Assembly: GCA_032173965.1 (NCBI GenBank)
Contig: CM063309.1
Location: forward strand, 2,489,564-2,553,563
Origin: Sitta carolinensis
Lineage: Eukaryota; Chordata; Aves; Passeriformes; Sittidae
Direction of reading: 5' to 3'
DNA length: 64,000 nt
A program made the translations under genes and the position numbers. Each line of letters starts with the position of its first letter. Position 1 is the first letter of the stretch. A model generated the notes under the pieces. It searched no databases. It was not told the DNA's origin and saw nothing but the letters and a program-made list of their open reading frames with translations. Shown piece by piece: positions 58,001 through 64,000 of this stretch.

Positions 58001-59148
58001 GGGACAGCCGGGGGTCTCTAGGGTGGGACAGGCGGGTGCCAGCCCCGCGATCCTGTCCCTGTGCAGAGGTTGCCCCACAAGATCCGGAAGCTGCACTCGG
58101 CCCTGGAGCGGATGCTGGTGAGCGCAGCCCCTCCCGCCCCGTGTCCCCCTTTCCTTCTCCATGTCCCTCTTCCTGTCCTGTGTCCCCCTTTCCCTCCTCA
58201 TGTTCCTTTTCCTTCCCCGTGTCCCCCTGCCCACCCCGCTCCGTCCCCAGGACCCGTCGTGGAACCACCGTGTCTATCGCCTGGCCGTGGCCAAGATGAG
58301 CCCCCCCCTCATCCCCTTTGTGCCCCTCCTGCTCAAAGGTGGGTGCCCGACCCTGGGAACCCTCTGGGGGTGTCCAGCTCTCCCAGGGGCGCCGCTCTGA
58401 TCCCCGAACCTCCCCCCCTCCAGACATGACCTTCATCCACGAGGGCAACCGCACCCTGGCCGAGAACCTCATCAACTTCGAGAAGATGGTGAGTGCAGGG
58501 GGGCGGCTCCTTGGTGCCCCCTCCCCTGGAGCAGCCGGGGAGGGTCCTAGGGTGGTCCCAGCCACGGCAGGGACAGAGTTTTTGAGGGATCCGAGTGGGG
58601 CCAGGCGGCAGCAGGTGACCTGTGAGCCTCACCCACAGCACATGATGGCCAAGACCGTGCGAGTCCTGCAGCGCTGCCGGGGCCACGCGCACGGTGAGTG
58701 ACCCCGGGAGCTGGGGAGGGGGCCCGGGGGGGACAGGACCGAGCCCCTGGGGACAGGACCGAGCCCCTGCTCTCTCTGTCCCCACCCAGCGCCGCTGTCC
58801 CCGCTGCGGACCCGCTCCCCGCACTGGCCCGAGGACGCCAAAGCCGTCAGGATTTCCACGTGTACGTCTGGAGCTCTTCAATCCCACCCTTACCCCAGCC
58901 CCGGTGGACCCCCCCCAACCCTCGCGGGGGTCCCTGAGCTGAGGGGGGGACCCAGGGGGTGACCCTGCATGGATGGAGAGGCTGTGCCGGGGGGATGGAG
59001 GGGGACCCCAGACTCGTCTCTCCCCGCAGGCTCGGAGCAGTCCCTGAGTGTGAGGAACCCCGTGTCCACCTGGGCTTACCTGCAGCACCTGAGGGCCATC
59101 GACAGCCAGAAGGAGCTGCTGCGGCTCTCCCGGGACCTGGAGCCCTGA
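49045..59148 (+). CDS. RAPGEF3: RAPGEF3 / EPAC1, cAMP-regulated Rap guanine exchange factor, 27 coding exons
   Basis: cAMP binding relieves autoinhibition and lets the CDC25 domain load Rap1/Rap2 with GTP. Exons: 49045-49296, 52266-52319, 52566-52672, 52760-52881, 52961-53135, 53325-53409, 53725-53785, 53882-53958, 54213-54359, 54436-54545, 55305-55393, 55768-55846, 56046-56196, 56272-56354, 56623-56662, 56754-56835, 56906-57052, 57147-57244, 57386-57511, 57592-57773, 57845-57934, 58067-58117, 58251-58338, 58424-58488, 58639-58693, 58790-58861, 59030-59148. Phases chain to 935 residues (human long form 923) once one base is restored near 57891-57896; as written the frame stops at 57909-57911. 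The start MKVRGAGPG recalls the MKV start of the long human isoform; [13 protein letters not shown] at about residue 58 matches the human short-form start. The protein ends SRDLEP as in human. Confidence 0.96.
49275..49615. repeat. RAPGEF3: Minisatellite derived from the RAPGEF3 exon 1 donor
   Basis: About 42-base units GGGGATCCACTGGGAGAGTG then GGGAGCGTGTCTGGAATCCC, seven copies. The first copy is the exon end itself: GGGGATCCGCTGG|GTGAGT. Confidence 0.94.
49680..49925. repeat. GGAGCCAGGTGAGGGCAC array, RAPGEF3 intron 1
   Basis: About 12 copies of an 18-20 base unit. Each contains CAGGTGAGG, itself a strong donor-like string. Confidence 0.92.
50195..50515. repeat. GATACCGAGCCCAAATTAGG array, RAPGEF3 intron 1
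   Basis: About 14 copies of a 23-24 base unit (GGGGGATACCGAGCCCAAAT). Confidence 0.93.
51885..52130. repeat. GGATTTGGGTGCTGGGTTCA array, RAPGEF3 intron 1
   Basis: About 11 copies of a 20-base unit with TAGGTTGA variants, ending about 130 bases before exon 2. Confidence 0.92.
52566..54545 (+). other. RAPGEF3: RAPGEF3 DEP and cyclic-nucleotide-binding domain exons
   Basis: Residues about 113-237 contain the DEP membrane-targeting domain ([18 protein letters not shown]). Residues about 250-365 form the single cAMP-binding domain of EPAC1: [21 protein letters not shown], then the phosphate-binding cassette [16 protein letters not shown]. Its arginine (APRAA) contacts the cyclic phosphate, and its glutamine (FGQ) stands where PKA has glutamate, the feature that distinguishes EPAC from PKA pockets. 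Only one such domain is present, which fits EPAC1 and not EPAC2 (RAPGEF4). Confidence 0.92.
53995..54212. repeat. RAPGEF3: Short array carrying copies of the RAPGEF3 exon 9 acceptor
   Basis: Units containing CCAATGTCCCCATCCCTCAC. Two of them include the acceptor plus the first 21 bases of exon 9: decoy exon starts at 54026 and 54095, true start 54213. Confidence 0.9.
54546..55200. repeat. RAPGEF3: Minisatellite seeded at the RAPGEF3 exon 10 donor
   Basis: About 19 copies of a 33-37 base unit, CAGGTGACACCCCTGTCC followed by CCCTTTTGG or CACTCACAG. The first is the true exon end AGCAGCAG|GTGACA, so every copy has a donor-like CAG|GTGACA. Confidence 0.95.
55305..59148 (+). other. RAPGEF3: RAPGEF3 REM, Ras-association-like and CDC25 catalytic exons
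   Basis: The exons 55305-56196 encode the REM (RasGEF N-terminal) module, with [14 protein letters not shown] and [15 protein letters not shown] Ras-association-like fold lies in 56906-57244 ([26 protein letters not shown]). The CDC25 homology domain runs from about 57386 to the end: [69 protein letters not shown] and NLINFEKM. The frameshift falls just after FAVMFG, inside the catalytic core, so it matters for any prediction from this sequence. Confidence 0.92.
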
Positions 59149-60601
59149 GGGTGGCGGGCCCGGAGAGGGGCTGGGGGCTCGGAGAGGGGCTGGGGGCCCG
59201 GAGCAGGGATGGGGGCCCAGAGCGGGGATGGGAGCCCGGCTGCCGGCGGCGGGGCAGCCCCTGGCTCTGCTCCCGGTGGCCCCGGGCTGTGCTGGAGCGG
59301 CCCCAGAGCTCGGCCACGGACGCAGGTCCGGCCCCGGTGAGCTCCGGGCAGGTGAGGGCGCGGCCGGCAGAGCAATAGAGGTATTTTTGTACACACGGCT
59401 GCTCTCCCCGTTCTTCTCCGAGCCCTGCGTCTGCCGGGGTGGGGAAGGAGCCCCGGTGCCCCGAAGCAGCCGCGGCAGAGGTGACACAGCGCTGGCACCG
59501 GGAGGGGACGGGTCAGGAAATGACTGAGGGGTGAGGGAGAAGCCAAACCCGGCCCTTATTGCACCAAACGCCGCTCCCGTGCCAGCTGGCACCGCCCGGG
59601 GCACGCTGGCAACGCTCCCTGCTCCGGGAGGGATCCCGGGAATCGCCCCGGCTCCTCGGGAGCTGTTGGGGGTCCGGTCTCATCTGCCCAGGTGGGGGGC
59701 ACGGGGAATGAGCCTCACCCAAAGCGTCGGGGCCGTGTCCCGGCAGAGCCTCCGGGTGCTGACCCTGCCTGAAATCGCACCAGGGGGACCTGGACCACCA
59801 GGGCCAGCCGGTGTTGGCCACCCCTGGGCCGGCCAGGGGGTGGAGAAGTGTCTGGAGCAAATCCTGCAGGGTTTGGGATGCGGCTCCTCGGGAAAACGGC
59901 GCCAGGGAGTGAGGAGGGGGAGGCAGAGTGGGGGACCTCCTCGCGCTGCCCGTGCTCCGTTATTTCCCTGGGAATACCCGGGTCAGAACCGGCTCCAGGG
60001 CCGGGAACATCTTCCATCATCAACATCTTCCATCGGGGTTGGCACGGATGGGGCTGTGACCCCCCCAGGGAAGGGCTGAGGGGCTGGAGGGTCCCTGGAG
60101 CAGCTCTGGGCTCACTCTGGCAGTGGGGTCACGCTGGGATAACCCCAAACCCTCCCCCGGGGGCTCTGGGGTTGGTTTGGGCTCTCCTGGTGCTGCTGGA
60201 GGACCCAGACCCGTGCCGGGGAGGGGCCTCCAGAGCTGAGTTAGGAGAGCTCATTATCCCCAGTTAACGCTGCTCCCAGTTCACACCAGTCACCCAGCGA
60301 GGGCCCCGGCTGTGCCCCAGTTCAGCCCCGGTCCAGCCGCCCCCGAGGGGGTCAAGCACGGGAGCTGTGGAGCAAGCCCGGGATTCTGGATTTACCAGCC
60401 CTCCTCCCACAGCGGGCAGCCTGTAATTAGCCGTGCGCTTAATGAGTTTTGGGGAAGTTTGGGTGCAGCCCTCCCGTGGAGCCCTGGCTGCCGTGGCCGC
60501 CCTCCCTCCCTCCCCACCGCGGGTCCCACAAATAGCCGGGGGAGCGCCGGGGATCTCCGGCATTCCCAACCCGGCGCTCCCAAACCACCTCCCGAGGGAC
60601 G
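59149..60601. other. RAPGEF3 3' UTR and short spacer before ENDOU
   Basis: About 1.45 kb of mostly unique GC-rich sequence between two genes on the same strand, with the AATAGA signal near its start and a short AT-rich block (TGTAATTAGCC, GCTTAATGAG) about 150-180 bases before the ENDOU start codon. No coding exon was seen. Confidence 0.5.
59374..59379 (+). other. RAPGEF3: Candidate RAPGEF3 poly(A) signal (variant AATAGA)
   Basis: No AATAAA occurs in the first few hundred bases after the stop at 59148. AATAGA, a known minor variant, lies 226 bases downstream and is followed by a T/G-rich stretch (GTATTTTTGTACACAC), as expected for a downstream element. Confidence 0.4.
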
Positions 60602-63600
60602 ATGGAGCCCTGGATCCTCCTGCTCGGCGCAGGGATCGCTCTGGGCTGCGTGTTCGGCCGTGAGTAACCCCCGGGGATGGGCTGGGAGCGCTGCCCTCAC
60701 CCGCGAGCTGGGCGCTACTGGGACAACTGGGTCCTGCTGGGGGATGCCCCCGGCCGGGCTGCACGGGGGGGAGAAGGAGGGGGATTTTCCATGCTGGAAA
60801 CCCAGCCTAGGGTGAGGGAGGATTATCCGCCTTCCTCGGTGTCCAGCCTGGCTCTCACCTGGTGTGTCTGAATCCGCTGCCGTCCTGCAAAGCACCGGGA
60901 ACCCTCCTCTGGCTCCTCCTTCGCGTTTACCCACGGAAAAATCCCACTGGGGATTTTCCAACCCTAATCCTGTCTCCACTTTCCCCGCTGTGACCGCTGG
61001 GGCTGCTCAGGTGGAAAACTCATCACGGACCGGGCTATCCCGCCCTTCCCGACCCCGGGAGAGGCTCGGGGGGCCGAGGGAGAGGAGCTCTGGCTTTAAG
61101 GAGGAGCTTGGGGCCCCCGGGATTTGACTCCCGGGATCCCACGGGGACCAGGAGGTGCCGGCGCTGCCGAGTTCTTGCACAAAGCCTGAACTGTGATCCA
61201 GTGGCGAGGACGGGATTTCGTCACCCCCCGACGCTGCCAGGAGCCCGTATCTGATATCCCAGGAGCGGATGAATCCCCTCGGGATGAAAGATGAGGAGTT
61301 TTGCAAGGCCAGGGCACAGGAGAAGCTCCAAAGCAGCGTCGGGAGTTTCCCAAAGGCTCCGTGTGAGTCCTGAGTTGTTCCAGAACGAAAAATACTGGGC
61401 TGAAGGTGGCTGGGAAGCTCGTGGTCAATCCTGTCCACCTGCTGAACCTGTCTGGTGGACCTGGAAGCACTTCACTTCTCCTCGTGCGGGCAGTGGGAGA
61501 TCGTCCCCGATTATCCCCCAGGCAGGGCTCGGGTCTGGAGGAACGGAGGCTCTGGGAAGCTCAGGCTGTGCAGAGCTCTGTCCCAGGTTAATTTGTCCTC
61601 CAGAAGGTCCCTTTGGGAGGCTGGGCTGGGTTTGGATCCGTGTTTTCCTGGAGGAACGAGGTCCTGAGTCAGGCCAGGGGCTCGGGGACGCGGCTCTGGC
61701 TGAGCTGACTCATCCCCGAGCCCGAAACCAAACCGGGAGCACTGCGAGAGAGGAGTGGGCAGGGAATAAATCGATTCGGCCTCCTTGCTGTGGCCAAACC
61801 CCCTTTTTGGCAGAAGGGAAAATGACTTCGGGAGCGGAGGGTCCCTGAGAAAGAGAAATATCGGCGTGCTTTGTGCAGCCAGAGAAAATCTCGGGGCAGG
61901 ATCGGCCAAAAAATCTCTGGCCAAAAAAAAAAACCCGGGGTGGCTGAGTGTGGATGTGCCGTGTCCTTCTGTCCAAGGCCACCAACCCTGTGGCATTTCC
62001 AGCTCTCCCCGCAGCCCCAAAAATCTCCCAAGGGCTCTGAGATCCCCCCCTGATCACCCCATCAGGGACGGCCGAGTTTTTAGGGTCGATTTGGGGGGAT
62101 TTGGGGTGAGTGAGGAGGAGGAGGAGGAGAAGCCCTTCCCCTGCCCTGAGACCCCGCCGCTGCAAATTCGGGATTTGGGATTGGGGATTTGGGACGATGC
62201 TGAGCCCGGCCCTGTGAGTCATCGGGGTCGGGGCGCTGCTGGGACACGCTCGGGCACCCGTGACACCCCCGGGCCGCACGGGACCGGCACCGGGACCGGC
62301 TGGGCGGGGACGGGGCTGTGTAGGCAGCTCCTGCCTTGCACAATCCCGCCGGGATTGCCGCTGGAAAAGGGAGAGATGAGCGATGCGGGGTGATTTATCC
62401 CGGGATGTGTCCCGGGAATGGGGCCGAGCTGGTGGGACTGGGGCGGGTCTGGGCATCGCTGAGCACCCCCCGGCCCCTGGGGTGTCCCTTCCCTGGAAGT
62501 TCTCCCAGTTTTTCTCTGGGATTTCGGGAAAAACTCAAGCCCCTCCCGCCCTAAACCCCTCCTGTTTAAGGTGGGTTTGTGAAGAATGGGAAGCCAAGAG
62601 GGAAAACCAAGCCGGGGACATCCCCAGGAGCTGAGGGGGTTTGGGGGGAGCCAAGGGGGTCCCTGAGCACCTGCAGGACCTGGATGACATCACCCAGCGC
62701 AAGTAATTGGCGTGAAGTGACAAAAGGGAACAAACAAGGCGGGTGCCGGGGAGTTTGGTGTCACCCTTTCGGCCTGGATGTCACTGTCATCGCCTGGATG
62801 TCACTGTCATCGCCTGGGACAGGATGTGCCGCATCAGGATTAGCCCCGGGGCCACGTTTCACCCGCCCGAGCCCGGGCTGGGCGAGCCCGCGGTGCCTCA
62901 GATGTCGGGAGATTGCGGCTCCGCCAGGGAGAGCAACGCCCTGACCTGCGGGGATCCCTTTGTGGGCTGGGACAGGGCTGCTGGCACCTGCGGGGACAGG
63001 GACACCTTGAGGGGACAGGGACACCTGAGAGGACAGGGCCACCCTCCTGCCGAGTCGCCTTTTCGGCTCTCTCTGTCCCATTCCTCGGGCTCAATCCCAA
63101 CCCCTCGGTGACCTCCAGCTCCTCCTTGCTCCGTGACAATTGTCCCTTGTCGCTCCGAGTGTCCCTTGTCCCCTCCAAAGCTGCTATTTTTAGTTTTGCT
63201 TTGTCACAGCGCAGGTGCTCGGCACTCATTTGGTACAAACGGCCCGGGAAGGAGTTTTCCCAGTTGTTTTCCCAGTTTTCCCAGCAGGAGGAAAAGGCAG
63301 CCGGGATGCAAACGAGGGCTCCTGGAATGCGGCAGCTCCTCCGGCGGGGCCCGGGGCGCTGGGGCTCATCCGCGCAGGGATCCCGGCGTGAATCACGGGG
63401 AGCGGCTCCGGGGGGGCTCCAGGAGCGTCCCCTGATGTCACCCCGCCGCGGTGACACCCACGGCCCGGGAGGAGCGACAAAAACCCGGGGTGGCTCCCGG
63501 GAGAACCTCCCGGGTGGCTGCGGGAGGGCGGGGATGCTCCAGGTGAGGCGGGAGGGGGGGTCCTGAGGAACTCCCCCCGTTTGTGTCCCCAAAGACCTGT

Positions 63601-64000
63601 ACACGGCCCCCGACTCCTGCGAGGGACGCTGCGGGGAGCCCTTCAGCGAGGAGGACGAGTGTCACTGCGAGCCCGAGTGCGAGACCCGCGGCGACTGCTG
63701 CGAGGACCGCGAGAAGCACTGCGGACCTGGTGAGAGCCCGGGGACGGGGAGTTTGGGGGGTCCCCGTCCCCCCGCAGGGTCCTGGGTGGTCCTCAGGGTG
63801 TTCCCAAACCCCTGAGGGTGCCAGGGGTCGGTCCTGAACCTCTGCAGGGTCTTGGGTGGTCCCCAAGGTGTCCCCAAACCCCTGTGGAGGGTCCCGAGCC
63901 TCTGTAAGGTCCTGGGTGGTCCCCAGGGTGTCCCCAAACCCCTGAGCTCCTTTTCCTCTCTGCTCCACAGGTGAGGAAGGGGCTGAGCATGGAGCTCGAA
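60602..64000 (+). CDS. ENDOU: ENDOU (poly(U)-specific endoribonuclease), 5' part, cut by the window end
   Basis: First exons of a secreted, Mn-dependent, U-specific endoribonuclease gene. Exon 1, 60602-60659, encodes a signal peptide (MEPWILLLGAGIALGCVFG) and ends with GT at 60660. Exon 2, 63595-63729, encodes one somatomedin B domain: LYTAPDSCEGRC, then ECHCEPEC, GDCCED and KHCG, with all eight cysteines in the usual spacing. It resembles the second SMB domain of human ENDOU (LYSAPTSCQGRC). Exon 3 starts at 63971 and runs off the window (GEEGAEHGAR). The XendoU catalytic domain would lie beyond the window, so the name rests on the signal-SMB layout and on position next to RAPGEF3. A TATA-like CAAATAG lies near 60529, about 70 bases upstream of the ATG. 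Confidence 0.82.
60660..63594 (+). other. ENDOU: ENDOU intron 1, no further exon recognised
   Basis: About 2.9 kb of mostly unique sequence, less repetitive than the other introns in the window. I looked for a second cysteine-rich exon (human ENDOU has two SMB domains) and saw no CC-E/K-D motif or matching cysteine spacing on this strand. A short A run lies at 61923-61933 and an (AGG)n stretch at about 62110-62130. Confidence 0.5.
63760..63945. repeat. Minisatellite in ENDOU intron 2
   Basis: About four copies of a unit with GGTCCTGGGTGGTCCCCAGG then GTGTCCCCAAACCCCTG. Confidence 0.88.

Noticed and set aside
1..64000. tRNA, rRNA or other structured RNA genes
   Set aside because: No cloverleaf, box A/B or recognisable snRNA/snoRNA motif was found by eye; microRNA hairpins cannot be judged without folding.

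Overview
The window is vertebrate, and almost certainly bird, genomic DNA. It shows long spliced genes with GT-AG introns, two 3'-end fragments of CR1 LINEs (the dominant avian retroposon), very GC-rich sequence, and introns and spacers packed with short private tandem repeats. That combination is typical of a gene-dense avian microchromosome. The gene order HDAC7 - SLC48A1 - RAPGEF3 - ENDOU, with SLC48A1 on the opposite strand, matches the human 12q13 block.

Layout. 1-9.8 kb: upstream/5' part of HDAC7, with no coding exon recognised, CpG-rich patches and six tandem arrays. 9.82-22.17 kb (+): HDAC7, 24 coding exons, about 980 residues, a class IIa histone deacetylase. 22.2-28.5 kb: HDAC7 3' UTR converging with the 3' side of the next gene. 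28.49-28.96 kb (-): an intact single-coding-exon TWIST-family bHLH gene, best called TWIST3. 29-35.5 kb: repeat-rich spacer. 35.70-41.76 kb (-): SLC48A1 (HRG1 heme transporter), 3 exons, about 147 residues. 41.8-49.0 kb: spacer with CR1 pieces, a (GAGAAG)n and a (GGATA)n array and an AT-rich, non-repetitive enhancer-like segment. 49.05-59.15 kb (+): RAPGEF3 (EPAC1, cAMP-regulated Rap exchange factor), 27 exons, about 935 residues. 60.60 kb to the end (+): the first three exons of ENDOU, cut by the window edge.

The most interesting biology is the HDAC7-TWIST3 pair. It reproduces, on the same relative strands, HDAC9-TWIST1 and HDAC4-TWIST2, so it looks like the third surviving pair of one ancestral HDAC-TWIST unit; the mammalian HDAC7 locus has no TWIST.

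The second theme is structural. Several intronic minisatellites have a repeat unit that contains a copy of the adjacent splice junction: SLC48A1 intron 1, RAPGEF3 introns 1, 8 and 10, and perhaps HDAC7 intron 14. This leaves tens of decoy splice sites beside the real ones.

Three otherwise intact genes (HDAC7, SLC48A1, RAPGEF3) each carry one single-base frameshift. Two of these lie in G/C runs. I read them as probable sequence errors, not as loss of three neighbouring genes.

The genes are neighbours, not a pathway: HDAC7 and TWIST are transcriptional regulators, SLC48A1 moves heme out of endolysosomes, RAPGEF3 couples cAMP to Rap1, and ENDOU is a secreted endoribonuclease.
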